From: Bradyrhizobium jicamae
GTDB lineage: Bacteria; Pseudomonadota; Alphaproteobacteria; Rhizobiales; Xanthobacteraceae
Assembly: GCF_001440395.1 (NCBI RefSeq)
Contig: NZ_LLXZ01000191.1
Span: 118,734 to 182,733 of the forward strand
Direction of reading: 5' to 3'
Length of the DNA stretch: 64,000 nucleotides
The notes under the pieces are model-generated. The model was not told the origin of the DNA. It was given only the letters and a program-made list of their open reading frames with translations, and ran no database searches. Made by a program: the position numbers and the translations under genes. Of this stretch, positions 9,330 through 18,704 are shown piece by piece. Within the stretch, counting starts at the first letter, position 1. The number at the start of each line of letters is the position of its first letter.

Positions 9330-10925
9330 ATGCGGAGCGTTCATGCGCTTGCCGCCGCAGCGTTGTTGTTGCTGCCGGCTTACGACGTTGCTTCTGCCGG
9401 CGAGCCGAAACAGGGTGGCATTCTCCGAATGTATCACCGCGACAGCCCTGGCAGCGCCTCGATCCATGAAGGCGCGACCTATTCGATCAACGTTCCCTTC
9501 ATGCCGATCTTCAACAACCTCGTCATGTTCAAGCAGGACGTGGCGCAGAACAGCGTGGATTCGATCGTGCCCGATCTTGCCGAGAGCTGGGCCTGGAGCA
9601 GCGACAATAAAAAACTGACCTTCAAGCTGCGGCAGGGCGTCAAATGGCACGATGGCAAGCCATTCACATCGGCCGACGTCAAATGCACCTTCGACATGCT
9701 GATGGGCAAGTCGCAGCAGAAGTTCCGGCAAAATCCGCGAAAATCCTGGTACGATCAGGTCAACGAGGTGACCGTCAACGGCGACTATGAGGCTTCGTTC
9801 GAACTGAAGCGACCGCAGCCGGCACTACTGTCGTTGCTCGCGTCCGGCTATACGCCGGTCTATCCGTGCCACGTTTCGCCGGCCGACATGCGTACCAAGC
9901 CAACCGGCACCGGCCCGTTCAAATTCGTCGAGTTTAAGGCCAACGAGTCGATCAAGCTGACCAAGAATTCCGATTACTGGAAGAAAGGCCTTCCGCACCT
10001 CGACGGCATCGAATTCACCATCATCCCGAACCGTTCGACGGCGATCCTCGGCTTCGTCTCCGGCAAGTTCGACATGACGTTCCCGACCGAAGTGTCGATC
10101 CCGCTGCTCAAGGAGGTCAAGGCGCAGGCGCCGAACGCGGTTTGCGTCGTCGAGCCGATCAACGTCTCGACCAACATCATCGTCAACTCTTCCTCACCGC
10201 CGTTCGACAATCTCGATATCAGGCGCGCACTGGCGCTGGCGCTGGACCGCAAGGCGTTCATCCAGATCATGTTCGAGGGACAGGCCGATATCGGCGGCAC
10301 CATGCTGCCGGCACCGGGCGGCCTGTGGGCAATGCCGAAGGAGATGCTGGAATCTATCCCGGGCTACGGCCCCGATATCAACGCCAACCGCGAAGAGGCG
10401 CGCAAGCTGATGCAGAAGGCCGGCTATGGCCCCGACAAGCGCCTCGCCGTCAAGGTCGCCACCCGCAACATTCCGATCTATCGCGATCCTGCGGTAATCC
10501 TGATCGACCAGATGAAGAACATCTATATCGACGGCGAGCTCGACGTCGTCGACACCGCGCAATGGTTCCCGAAGGTCGCGCGCAAGGATTACTCGCTCGG
10601 CCTCAACCTCACCGGCAACGCCGTCGACGATCCCGACCAGTCGTTTTACGAGAACTATTCCTGCGGCTCGGAGCGCAACTACACCAACTACTGCAACAAG
10701 GAGATCGAGAAACTGTTCGACCAGCAATCGGCCGAGACCGACAAGGAGAAGCGCAAGAAGCTGGTCTGGGAGATCGACAAGAAGCTGCAGGAGGACGTGG
10801 CGCGTCCGATCATCTTCCACGGCCGTACCGGGACGTGCTGGAATCCCTACGTCAAGGGCATCACCGTGATGGTGAACAGCTCCTATAACGGCTATCGTTA
10901 CGAGGACGTCTGGATGGACAAGTAA
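9330..10925 (+). CDS. ABC transporter substrate-binding protein, family 5 (peptide/nickel type)
   Basis: Periplasmic receptor, 531 aa, of the SBP_bac_5 family that binds di/oligopeptides, nickel chelates, opines or other small acids. I chose the ATG at 9330 because GGAGGAG lies 4-10 bp upstream; a GTG at 9318 is possible. The signal peptide ends near DVASAGEPKQGG. Family blocks: LAESWAWSSDNKKLTF, LRQGVKWHDGKPFTSADVK and the late FYENYSCGSE region. It heads the five-gene importer that continues to 14820. The linked acyl-CoA synthetase hints at an organic acid or acyl-peptide ligand; this is inference. Confidence 0.9.
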   Translation: MRSVHALAAAALLLLPAYDVASAGEPKQGGILRMYHRDSPGSASIHEGATYSINVPFMPIFNNLVMFKQDVAQNSVDSIVPDLAESWAWSSDNKKLTFKLRQGVKWHDGKPFTSADVKCTFDMLMGKSQQKFRQNPRKSWYDQVNEVTVNGDYEASFELKRPQPALLSLLASGYTPVYPCHVSPADMRTKPTGTGPFKFVEFKANESIKLTKNSDYWKKGLPHLDGIEFTIIPNRSTAILGFVSGKFDMTFPTEVSIPLLKEVKAQAPNAVCVVEPINVSTNIIVNSSSPPFDNLDIRRALALALDRKAFIQIMFEGQADIGGTMLPAPGGLWAMPKEMLESIPGYGPDINANREEARKLMQKAGYGPDKRLAVKVATRNIPIYRDPAVILIDQMKNIYIDGELDVVDTAQWFPKVARKDYSLGLNLTGNAVDDPDQSFYENYSCGSERNYTNYCNKEIEKLFDQQSAETDKEKRKKLVWEIDKKLQEDVARPIIFHGRTGTCWNPYVKGITVMVNSSYNGYRYEDVWMDK

Positions 10926-10966
10926 CGTCCAGCCTCAAAAGCCGATGATTCAGGGAGAGTAGCCGG

Positions 10967-11914
10967 GTGTTTGCTTACATCGTGCGACGCCTCGCCTTGA
11001 TGCTCGTGACCCTGATCGGGATCTCGATCATCATCTTCGTGCTGCTGCGCGTCGTTCCCGGCAATATCGTCGACATCCTGTTCGACGCTGCCGGCTTCGT
11101 CGACCCGACCGACAAGGCCAACCTGGAAAAGGAACTCGGCCTCAACCTGCCGATCTATCAGCAATATCTGAACTGGATCGGCGGGCTGCTGCACGGCGAT
11201 CTCGGCTATTCCTACGTCTCGGAAAAGCCGGCGCTGCAGGAGATCCTGCCGCGCATTCCGATCACTGCGCGGCTGGCGGCGCTGGCGCTATTGTTCTCTG
11301 CCTCGATCGGCATTCCCCTGGGGGTTCTGAGCGCGGTGCATCAGGGCTCGAAGCTCGATTATACGCTCCGCGTCGTCAGCCTCAGCGGCCTGTCGCTGCC
11401 ATCGTTCTGGCTTGGGCTGTTGATCCTGATGGCGTCGGTTTCGCTGTTCGGCACCATGCCGATCTACAATCCCAATCCAAAAACCTGGACGGAAGCGTTC
11501 GCGATCTATGCCGTGCCGGCGATGGCGGTCGGCTTTCGCAGCGCCGCGCTGACGATGCGCATCACGCGCTCCTCGATGCTGGAAATCCTGCGGCAGGATT
11601 ACATCCGCACCGCGCGCGCCAAGGGCGCCTCCGAGACATCGGTCAATTATCGTCACGCGCTGAAGAACGCCATTCTGCCCGTCATCACCGTGATTGGCAT
11701 CGAGGCCGCGTTCCTGATCGGCGGGCTGATCGTCACCGAAACCGTGTTCAATATTCCCGGCGTCGCCCGTTTCCTGGTCGAGGCGCTGCGCTGGCGTGAT
11801 TATCCGATCGTCCAGAATCTCGTGATGCTGATCGCCGTGGTCGTGGTGGTCGCAAACTTCACCGTCGACATGCTTTACGCCGCGATCGACCCGCGCATCC
11901 GGTATGGGGACTAG
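10967..11914 (+). CDS. ABC transporter permease, DppB/OppB family
   Basis: First membrane subunit of the peptide-type importer, 315 aa with six predicted membrane helices. GTG start 9 bp after GGGAGAG. The N-terminal FAYIVRRLALMLVTLIGISI helix is typical of DppB, and the EAA loop is seen at YIRTARAKGASETSVNYRHA, which docks on the ATPases. The gene lies 41 bp after the binding protein and ends inside or just before the start of the second permease, so the two are probably translated together. Confidence 0.95.
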   Translation: MFAYIVRRLALMLVTLIGISIIIFVLLRVVPGNIVDILFDAAGFVDPTDKANLEKELGLNLPIYQQYLNWIGGLLHGDLGYSYVSEKPALQEILPRIPITARLAALALLFSASIGIPLGVLSAVHQGSKLDYTLRVVSLSGLSLPSFWLGLLILMASVSLFGTMPIYNPNPKTWTEAFAIYAVPAMAVGFRSAALTMRITRSSMLEILRQDYIRTARAKGASETSVNYRHALKNAILPVITVIGIEAAFLIGGLIVTETVFNIPGVARFLVEALRWRDYPIVQNLVMLIAVVVVVANFTVDMLYAAIDPRIRYGD

Positions 11915-11918
11915 CCGC

Positions 11919-12812
11919 GTGACCACGATCAATTTCGACAATGAACTGAGGCGGGCCGGCGCGCACTCCACGCATGGCTGGCGCCGGCTGCTGTTCCTGG
12001 CGCAGCGCTACATGCTCGGCACGTTCGGCCTCATCATCATGGTGCTGTTCGTCTGGATGGCGATATCGGCCGACCTGATATGCCGCTTCAGCCCGCTCAG
12101 CGTCGATTCCGCGCACCGGCTGGCGCCGCCCGACGCCGTGCACTGGATGGGCACCGATTCATTCGGCCGCGACGTCTGGAGCCGGATCGTGCACGGCGCG
12201 CGCATTTCGCTCGCCGTCGGCATCGGCGCCACCGCGCTCGGCTCCACGCTCGGCGTCATCGTCGGCCTCGCATCGGGCTATCTGTCGGGCTGGGTCGACC
12301 TGCTGTTCCAGCGCGTCACCGACATCCTGCAGGCCCTGCCCTTGCTGGTGCTGGCGCTGGTGATGACGGCGGCGCTCGGGCCGTCGCTGCCGAACGTGAT
12401 CATCGCCATCGCGATCCCGCTGATCCCGACGGTTGCCCGCGTGATCCGCGCCAATACGCTGGCGCTGCGCGAACTGCCGTTCGTCGAGGCCGCCAAGTCG
12501 ATCGGCATGAGCGAGACCCGCATCGCGCTTCGCCACGTGCTGCCCAACACGCTGGCGCCGCTCATCGTGCTGGCGACCGCGCAGCTCGGCTCCACCATCC
12601 TCACCGAAGCCTCGCTGTCGTTCCTCGGCCTCGGCATTCCCGAGCCCTATCCGTCGTGGGGGCGCATGCTGTCGGAATCGGCCGCCGAATATGTCCGCAC
12701 CGCGCCGTGGCTCGTGATCTTCCCGGGCGTGGCGATCTCCCTTGCGGTATTCGGCACCAATCTGTTCGGCGATGCGCTGCGCGACATCCTCGACCCGAGG
12801 CAACGCGGCTGA
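11919..12812 (+). CDS. ABC transporter permease, DppC/OppC family
   Basis: Second membrane subunit of the importer, about 297 aa. Two starts compete: GTG at 11919 with GGGGA 8 bp upstream (chosen), and ATG at 11904, which overlaps the previous gene by 11 bp but has no clear ribosome site. DppC hallmarks are the long N-terminal segment before TM1, LAPPDAVHWMGTDSFGRDVW, and the EAA loop FVEAAKSIGMSETRIALRHV. Its TGA shares a base with the ATG of the next gene (TGATG), a translational-coupling arrangement. Confidence 0.93.
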   Translation: MTTINFDNELRRAGAHSTHGWRRLLFLAQRYMLGTFGLIIMVLFVWMAISADLICRFSPLSVDSAHRLAPPDAVHWMGTDSFGRDVWSRIVHGARISLAVGIGATALGSTLGVIVGLASGYLSGWVDLLFQRVTDILQALPLLVLALVMTAALGPSLPNVIIAIAIPLIPTVARVIRANTLALRELPFVEAAKSIGMSETRIALRHVLPNTLAPLIVLATAQLGSTILTEASLSFLGLGIPEPYPSWGRMLSESAAEYVRTAPWLVIFPGVAISLAVFGTNLFGDALRDILDPRQRG

Positions 12813-13825
12813 TGAGCGAGGCGCGTAAGGACGACACGATTCTGGACGTGAAGAACCTGCAGACGGTGTTCTTCACCAATTCCGGCCTGTTCCGGGCGGT
12901 CGACGACGTCTCGTTCAACGTCCGCCGCGGCGAGACGCTGGCGATCGTCGGCGAATCCGGCTGTGGCAAGAGCGTGACCGCGCTGTCGGTGATGCGGCTG
13001 GTGCCGGATCCGCCCGGCCGCGTGGTCGGCGGCACCGTGACGCTGGAAGGCACCGATCTGCTCAGTCTTGATGAAGCCGAGATGCGCAAGATCCGCGGCA
13101 ACCGGATGTCGATGATCTTTCAGGAGCCGATGACCTCGCTCAACCCGGTGATGCGGATCGGCGACCAGATCACCGAGGTGCTGCGCCTGCATCAGGAGAT
13201 GACATCCAGGGAAGCCTGGGCCAAGGCGGTCGAGATGCTGCGCCTGGTCCGCATTCCCGAGCCGGACCGGCGCGCGCAGGAATATCCGCATCAACTCTCC
13301 GGCGGCATGCGCCAGCGCGCCATGATCGCGATGGCGCTGGCGTGCCGGCCGGCGCTGTTGATCGCGGACGAGCCGACGACGGCGCTCGACGTGACGATCC
13401 AGGCGCAGATTCTCGCGCTGATCGTCGACCTGCAGAAGACGCTCGGCACCGGCCTGATCCTGATCACGCACGACCTCGGCGTGGTGGCGCAGACCGCGCA
13501 GCGCGTCATCGTGATGTATGCCGGCAAGAAGGTCGAGGAAGCGGCGGTCGAGGACCTGTTCGAGAACCCGAAACACCCTTACACGCGCGGACTGATGGCC
13601 TCGATGCCGGCAGTGATCTCATTCGGCGCCAAGACCGACGCGCGGCTGAACGAAATTCCGGGCATGGTGCCGTCGCTGACCAACCTGCCGCCGGGCTGCG
13701 CTTTTGCCCCGCGCTGCAGCCTCGCCATCGACCGCTGCCGCGCCGAATATCCGCCGCTGCAGGAAGTCGACGGCGACCATTTTGCGGCCTGCTGGCGCGC
13801 GGCCGAACTGGTGGGTGCGCCATGA
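12812..13825 (+). CDS. ABC transporter ATP-binding protein, DppD/OppD family
   Basis: One of two cytoplasmic ATPases powering the peptide-type importer, 337 aa. Walker A is GESGCGKS, the Q-loop is in MIFQEPMTSLNPVM, the signature is QLSGGMRQR, Walker B is ALLIADEPTTALD and the H-loop is in LILITHDLG. The C-terminal oligopeptide-transporter extension with spaced cysteines (PPGCAFAPRCSLAIDRCR) is present; in OppD-type proteins such cysteines can hold a 4Fe-4S cluster. The start is fixed by the one-base overlap with the permease; the end overlaps the next ATPase by 4 bases. Confidence 0.95.
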   Translation: MSEARKDDTILDVKNLQTVFFTNSGLFRAVDDVSFNVRRGETLAIVGESGCGKSVTALSVMRLVPDPPGRVVGGTVTLEGTDLLSLDEAEMRKIRGNRMSMIFQEPMTSLNPVMRIGDQITEVLRLHQEMTSREAWAKAVEMLRLVRIPEPDRRAQEYPHQLSGGMRQRAMIAMALACRPALLIADEPTTALDVTIQAQILALIVDLQKTLGTGLILITHDLGVVAQTAQRVIVMYAGKKVEEAAVEDLFENPKHPYTRGLMASMPAVISFGAKTDARLNEIPGMVPSLTNLPPGCAFAPRCSLAIDRCRAEYPPLQEVDGDHFAACWRAAELVGAP

Positions 13826-14820
13826 CCGACCAACGCCCGCTGCTTGAGGTGACCGACCTCGTCAAGCATTACGCGGTGCGCGGCGGCGTCCTGCGTCGGC
13901 GCGTCGGCACCGTGCATGCGGTGGACGGCGTCAGTTTCTCCGTCGCCAAGGGCGAGACGCTTGGCCTCGTCGGCGAATCCGGCTGCGGCAAGTCGACGGT
14001 CGCGCGCAGCGTGCTGCGGCTGGTGGAGCCGTCAAGCGGCGCGATCAAACTGAACGGGACAGATATCACCGGCCTCAGCAAGGCCGAGATGCGACCGCAT
14101 CGGCGCTCGATGCAGATCGTGTTCCAGGACCCGTTCGCCTCGCTCAACCCGCGCATGACCGCCGGCGACATCGTCGGCGAACCGCTCGGCGTGCACGGAC
14201 TGGCTACCGGCCGCGCGCAACAGGAACGTGTCGCCGAATTGTTCGGGCAAGTCGGATTGCGCGCCGACCAGATGAAAAACTATCCGCACCAGTTTTCCGG
14301 TGGCCAGCGGCAGCGCATCTGCATCGCTCGCGCGCTGGCGCTGGGGCCGAGCCTGATCGTGTGCGACGAGCCGGTCTCGGCGCTCGACGTCTCGATCCAG
14401 GCGCAGGTGATCAATTTGCTGATCGACCTGCAGCGCAAGAACGATTTTTCGTATCTGTTCATCGCCCACGACCTCGCCGTCGTCGCCCATATCAGCCACC
14501 GCGTCGCCGTGATGTATCTCGGGCGCATCGTCGAGATCGCCGACAAGACCGAGTTGTTCGCCAACCCGCGCCATCCCTACACACAGGCGCTGCTGGCCTC
14601 GGTGCCGGTCGCCGATCCCAAGGCGAAGAAACTGGCGCCGATGATCGACGGCGACGTCCCGAGCCCGATCAACCCGCCCTCCGGCTGCGCCTTCCACACC
14701 CGCTGCCGCTACGTGATGGACCGCTGCAAGGTGGAGCGGCCGACGCTGGTGAAAGCTGGAGGGCAGCACGAGGTGGCGTGCTGGCTGAATGACGGCACAG
14801 GGCGGGCGGAGAATTCGTAG
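13822..14820 (+). CDS. ABC transporter ATP-binding protein, DppF/OppF family
   Basis: Second ATPase of the importer, 332 aa, beginning in an ATGA overlap with the preceding gene. Walker A GESGCGKST, Q-loop VFQDPFASLNPRM, signature QFSGGQRQR, Walker B LIVCDEPVSALD and H-loop LFIAHDLA are intact. The C-terminal cysteine-containing tail (PSGCAFHTRCRYVMDRC) matches OppF. It is the last gene of the operon; a GC-rich hairpin begins 8 bases after its stop codon. Confidence 0.95.
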   Translation: MTDQRPLLEVTDLVKHYAVRGGVLRRRVGTVHAVDGVSFSVAKGETLGLVGESGCGKSTVARSVLRLVEPSSGAIKLNGTDITGLSKAEMRPHRRSMQIVFQDPFASLNPRMTAGDIVGEPLGVHGLATGRAQQERVAELFGQVGLRADQMKNYPHQFSGGQRQRICIARALALGPSLIVCDEPVSALDVSIQAQVINLLIDLQRKNDFSYLFIAHDLAVVAHISHRVAVMYLGRIVEIADKTELFANPRHPYTQALLASVPVADPKAKKLAPMIDGDVPSPINPPSGCAFHTRCRYVMDRCKVERPTLVKAGGQHEVACWLNDGTGRAENS

Positions 14821-14828
14821 GTCTCTTC

Positions 14829-14851
14829 ACCCGCCCCTTGAGGGGGCGGGT
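14829..14851 (+). terminator. GC-rich hairpin after the ABC importer operon
   Basis: ACCCGCCCC-TTGAG-GGGGCGGGT forms a strong 9-bp stem directly after the last importer gene. No T-run follows, so it may slow or protect transcript ends rather than act as a classical intrinsic terminator. It is also the first element of the composite repeat that extends to 15016. Confidence 0.5.
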
Positions 14852-15016
14852 CGCCTCACATGGCGCGCAGCGCGATGTGAGCCGGGGCGGGGTGACGGTC
14901 TCTCAACACGGGCGCTGTCAGACGTGGAGAGACCGTCACCCCACCTCGGTTCGCATTGCATGCGAACCGATCCACGAGCGAGCTTCGCTCGTCTCGGACC
15001 CCTCCAGGGGAGGATG
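14829..15016. repeat. Composite palindromic intergenic element of four to five stems
   Basis: Between two convergent operons lie, in order: ACCCGCCCC/GGGGCGGGT; CACAT...ATGTG (14856-14879); a perfect 16-bp pair GGGGTGACGGTCTCTC (14889-14904) and GAGAGACCGTCACCCC (14927-14942); GGTTCGCAT/ATGCGAACC around 14948; and CGAGCGAGCTTCGCTCG near 14974, ending in CCCCTCCAGGGGAGG. I know similar composites as common intergenic repeats in bradyrhizobia. The element fills nearly all of the gap. Confidence 0.8.
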
Positions 15017-15019
15017 AGA

Positions 15020-16999
15020 TCAGAGCGCCGCCGCAATCTCCACAACGATCCTGCCCGTCGTCACCTGCTCGCCCTCGGCAACATCGATGGCCGATACCGT
15101 GCCCGCAACACCCGCGGTGTGCACATGCTCCATCTTCATCGCCTCCAGCGTCATCACCGGTTGCCCGGCGGCAACCTGATCGCCCGGCTGGACCAGCACC
15201 GCCACCACGCGACCGTTCATCGCCGCGCGCACCTTGCCGTCGCCGCCAGCCGCGGCAGCCGACGCGGGTGCCGCAAGAGTGAGGTCACGGACCGCAGTTG
15301 TGACGCCGCGATGCAGAACGTAGAGCCGGTCGCCATCGCGCAAAAATCTCGCGGATTCCATCACGCCGTCGGTGCGGAAGCGGATCGCGTCCGGGTCGAG
15401 TTCGTCGATCTCGAAGCGATGTTCGCTGCCGTCGAGGATGGCGGTGTAGCCACCATCGCGCTCACGCACGATGTCGACTTCAAGCACCCCACGGCCGAGA
15501 TCGATCCGCATCGTCAAAGGAAACGTCGCCGCCAGCGACCGTCCGCTTCGCCAGGCCGGCGCATGCGGATTGGTGACATACAGCAACAGCGCCGCCAGTG
15601 CCGCCTCCGCCTTGTCATTCGCGCGCGGCGCCAGCAGCTCGTCGCGATGATTGCCGATGAAGGCCGTGGTCGCCTCACCCTTGGCGAAGGCGGGATGGCG
15701 GAGGCAGGAGATCAGAAATCCCTGATTGGTGGTGACGCCGAAAGCGGCGGTCTGCTCCAGCCCGCAAATCAGCCGGCCTCGCGCCTCGTTGCGGTCGGCG
15801 CCGTGGCTGATGATCTTGGCGATCATCGAATCGTAGAACGGCGGGATTTCGGAGCCGGATTGCAGCGCGTGCTCGGCGCGAATGCCCTCAGGCATCTGCC
15901 ATAGCTTCATCGTGCCGGATTGCGGCATGAAGTCGTGGTCGGCGTCTTCCGAGCACAGCCGCACCTCGATGGCATGACCGGAGAATTTGACATCATCCTG
16001 CCTCAGCCCGAGCGGCTCGCCCGCAGCGATGCGCAACTGCAGTTCGACCAGATCGAGGCCGGTGATGGCCTCGGTGACGGGATGCTCGACCTGCAGCCGC
16101 GTGTTCATTTCCATGAAATAGAACTCGCCGGATGGATCGAGCAGGAATTCCAGCGTGCCTGCGCCCTCATAGCCGATCGATTTGACTGCTGATACCGCGA
16201 CTGCGCCCATCCGCGCCCGCAATTCGTCCGTCACCTTCGGCGACGGCGCCTCCTCGATCAGCTTCTGATGCCGCCGCTGCACCGAGCAGTCACGTTCGCC
16301 GAGATGGATGGCATTGCCGTAGCGATCACCGAACACCTGGATCTCGATGTGGCGGGGATCGACGATGGCGCGCTCCAGAATGACGGCGGGATCGCCGAAT
16401 GCGCCCTGCGCCTCCGACCGCGCGCTGCGCAGCGCATCCGGAAATGTCGCGGCATCCGCAACCAGCCGCATACCGCGCCCGCCACCGCCGGCGACCGCCT
16501 TGATCATGACGGGGAAGCCGATCTTATTGGCCTCGGCCAGCATCACGGCGTCGCTCTGGTCCGTGCCTTGATAGCCGGATACGACAGGCACGCCCGCCTC
16601 GCGCATGATGTCCTTGGCGCCGGCCTTGTGGCCCATCGCCCGGATAGCTTCGGGCGACGGGCCGATGAAGATCAGTCCGGCATCGCGGCAGGCCTGGGCA
16701 AAATCCTCGTTCTCGGCGAGAAAACCGTAACCCGGATGCACCGCAGTCGCGCCGCTGGCCTTGGCAGCGGCGATGATCGCATCGATCCGCAAGTAGGACT
16801 GCGCCGGCAGCGCCTCGCCGATCCGCACCGCCGAATCGGCCTCACGCACATGCCGCGCGTCGCGGTCGGCATCGGAATAGACGGCGACCACGCCATAGCC
16901 GAGGCGGCGCGCGGTGCGCATGATCCGCAGCGCGATCTCGCCGCGGTTGGCGACGAGGACCTTGAAGAACGGCGTCCGCTTCATTTGCATCCCGCTCAT
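15020..16999 (-). CDS. Acyl-CoA carboxylase alpha subunit (biotin carboxylase + biotin carboxyl carrier)
   Basis: ATP-dependent carboxylation of biotin for a 3-methylcrotonyl-, geranyl- or propionyl-CoA type carboxylase, 659 aa. The start at 16999 is set by an ATGA overlap with the beta-subunit gene. Domains: biotin carboxylase N-domain (KVLVANRGEIALRIMRTARR), ATP-grasp with the glycine loop AGGGGRGMRL and EMNTRLQVEHPVTE, C-domain, a linker, and a C-terminal biotinyl domain with the target Lys in LEAMKMEH. The subunit layout fits methylcrotonyl/geranyl-type enzymes; the exact substrate is not readable. Confidence 0.93.
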   Translation of the reverse strand: MSGMQMKRTPFFKVLVANRGEIALRIMRTARRLGYGVVAVYSDADRDARHVREADSAVRIGEALPAQSYLRIDAIIAAAKASGATAVHPGYGFLAENEDFAQACRDAGLIFIGPSPEAIRAMGHKAGAKDIMREAGVPVVSGYQGTDQSDAVMLAEANKIGFPVMIKAVAGGGGRGMRLVADAATFPDALRSARSEAQGAFGDPAVILERAIVDPRHIEIQVFGDRYGNAIHLGERDCSVQRRHQKLIEEAPSPKVTDELRARMGAVAVSAVKSIGYEGAGTLEFLLDPSGEFYFMEMNTRLQVEHPVTEAITGLDLVELQLRIAAGEPLGLRQDDVKFSGHAIEVRLCSEDADHDFMPQSGTMKLWQMPEGIRAEHALQSGSEIPPFYDSMIAKIISHGADRNEARGRLICGLEQTAAFGVTTNQGFLISCLRHPAFAKGEATTAFIGNHRDELLAPRANDKAEAALAALLLYVTNPHAPAWRSGRSLAATFPLTMRIDLGRGVLEVDIVRERDGGYTAILDGSEHRFEIDELDPDAIRFRTDGVMESARFLRDGDRLYVLHRGVTTAVRDLTLAAPASAAAAGGDGKVRAAMNGRVVAVLVQPGDQVAAGQPVMTLEAMKMEHVHTAGVAGTVSAIDVAEGEQVTTGRIVVEIAAAL

Positions 17000-18612
17000 G
17001 GCCGGGCGACCGAGAATTGCATGCGCTGCGGCGTGCGGGCCTCGGCCTCGCGGCAGATCGCCAGCACTTCGGCGAGCACGCTGCGGGTATCGCGGGGATC
17101 GATGACGCCGTCGTCGAGCACGCGCGCGCTGGTCGAGAACACGTCCATCTGGCCGTCGAACACGCCGGTGATCTGCGCCTTCATCGCCTCCAGCTTTTCC
17201 TTTTCGATCGGCTTGCCGCGCCTGATAGCCGCCGCCTCGGTGACGATCGCCATCGTTTCCGCCGCCTGCTCGCCGCCCATCACCGCGGTCTTGGCGTTGG
17301 GCCAGGAGAAGCAGAAACGCGGATGGAAGCCGCGCCCGCACATGCCGTAATTGCCGGCGCCGAACGATGCGCCGCAATAGATCGTGATCTGCGGCACGGT
17401 CGCCGACGTTACCGCCTGGATCATCTTGGAGCCGTGCTTGATCATGCCGGCTTCTTCGTAGGCCTTGCCGACCATGTAGCCCGTAGTATTATTCATGTAG
17501 AGGATCGGCGTGCGTGACTGGCAGCAGGCCTGGATGAAGTGCGTCGCCTTGTTGGCGCCGGGCACGTCGAGCGGGCCATTATTGGTGATGATCCCGATCG
17601 CCTGCCCTTCGATGCGGGCATGGCCGCACACGGTGGCCGGGCCGTAATTGGCGCCGAACTCGGTGAAATCCGAGTCGTCGACGAAGCGCGCGATGGCCTG
17701 GCGCATGTCGACCGGACGCTTGTGGTCCATCGGCATGATGCCAAGCAATTCCTCCGCATCATAGCGCGGCGGCTTGAAGGACGCTTCCGCGGACTTCGGC
17801 CGGTCCCATTCCAGATTGGCCATGATGTCGCGCGCGATGCGCAGCGCGTCGCGATCGTCCTCGGCCAGATAATCGCCTAGACCCGAGATGGACGTGTGCA
17901 TCTCGGCGCCGCCGAGTTCCTCCTCCGTCGCGATCTCGCCGGTCGCCGCCTTCAACAGCGGCGGTCCGGCGAGGAAGGCGCGGGTGCGGCCGCGGACCAT
18001 CACGATGTAGTCCGACAACCCGGTCTGATACGCGCCACCGGCGGTCGACGAACCATGCGTCACGGTGACGACGGGCAAGCCCGCCGCTGACAGGCGCGCC
18101 AGATTGCGAAAGATGTTGCCGCCGCGAATAAAGTCCTCGACGCGGTAGCGCAGCAAATTGGCGCCGGCGCTTTCGACCAGTTGCACGTAGGGCAGCTTGT
18201 TTTCCAGCGCCAGTTCCTGCACCCGCAGCGTCTTGTCGAGACCGAATGGCTGCAGCGCGCCGGCATCGATGCCGGAATCATTGGCGCTGACCATGCAGCG
18301 GATGCCTGAGACGAAGCCTATCCCTGCGATCACGCCGCCGCCGGGAACGCTCTTCTCGGCGTCGGGCACGTCGAACACGTAGCCGGCGAGCGTCGACAGC
18401 TCGATGAAGGGCGAGCCGGGGTCGAGCACCAACGCCACGCGCTCGCGCGGCAGCAACTGCCCGCGCTTGTGGAAGCGGTCCTTGGCCGCGGCCGATGCGG
18501 CGCGCGTGCGGTTCTCCAGCGAGCGCATCCGCGCGATCAGCGCCAGCATGCCGTCACGGTTGGCCTTGAAGGCGGCGCTGGCGGGGGAGATGGTGGATTC
18601 GAGAATAGCCAT
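16996..18612 (-). CDS. Acyl-CoA carboxylase beta subunit (carboxyltransferase)
   Basis: Transfers the carboxyl group from biotin to an acyl-CoA, 538 aa. The ATG is preceded by GGAGTGAG. The two crotonase-like halves are visible: SSTAGGAYQTGLSDYIVMV in the N-domain and GASFGAGNYGMCGRGFHPRF in the C-domain, the oxyanion-hole loops. It overlaps the alpha-subunit gene by 4 bases, so equal synthesis is expected. The N-domain differs from textbook LiuB/MccB, which in my reading points to geranyl-CoA carboxylase (AtuC)-like or another branched acyl-CoA substrate rather than leucine catabolism; no HMG-CoA lyase or enoyl-CoA hydratase gene is nearby. Confidence 0.9.
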   Translation of the reverse strand: MAILESTISPASAAFKANRDGMLALIARMRSLENRTRAASAAAKDRFHKRGQLLPRERVALVLDPGSPFIELSTLAGYVFDVPDAEKSVPGGGVIAGIGFVSGIRCMVSANDSGIDAGALQPFGLDKTLRVQELALENKLPYVQLVESAGANLLRYRVEDFIRGGNIFRNLARLSAAGLPVVTVTHGSSTAGGAYQTGLSDYIVMVRGRTRAFLAGPPLLKAATGEIATEEELGGAEMHTSISGLGDYLAEDDRDALRIARDIMANLEWDRPKSAEASFKPPRYDAEELLGIMPMDHKRPVDMRQAIARFVDDSDFTEFGANYGPATVCGHARIEGQAIGIITNNGPLDVPGANKATHFIQACCQSRTPILYMNNTTGYMVGKAYEEAGMIKHGSKMIQAVTSATVPQITIYCGASFGAGNYGMCGRGFHPRFCFSWPNAKTAVMGGEQAAETMAIVTEAAAIRRGKPIEKEKLEAMKAQITGVFDGQMDVFSTSARVLDDGVIDPRDTRSVLAEVLAICREAEARTPQRMQFSVARP

Positions 18613-18626
18613 AAACTAACTCACTC

Positions 18627-18701
18627 CGTCGTTCCGGGATGGTCCGAAGGACCAGACCCGGAACCGCGAGATTCCGGGTTCGCTTCGCGCCCCGGAATGA
18701 C
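18627..18701. repeat. Palindromic intergenic repeat (CGTTCCGG...CCGGAATGACA type), full copy
   Basis: Outer arms GTCGTTCCGGG and CCCCGGAATGAC enclose two smaller hairpins (GGTCCGAAGGACC and the CCCGGAA/TTCCGGG pair). It occupies the gap between the BKACE-family gene and the carboxyltransferase gene. It belongs to the same family as 1385-1423 and 22422-22543. Confidence 0.8.
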
Positions 18702-18704
18702 AGC

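Noticed and set aside
14889..14942. CRISPR-like array in the repeat-rich gap
   Set aside because: The repeats are inverted, not direct, with no regular spacers and no cas genes.
17000..17377. 126-codon N-terminal extension of the carboxylase alpha subunit
   Set aside because: It lies inside the beta-subunit gene in another frame; the ATGA overlap at 16996-16999 gives the family-length protein.
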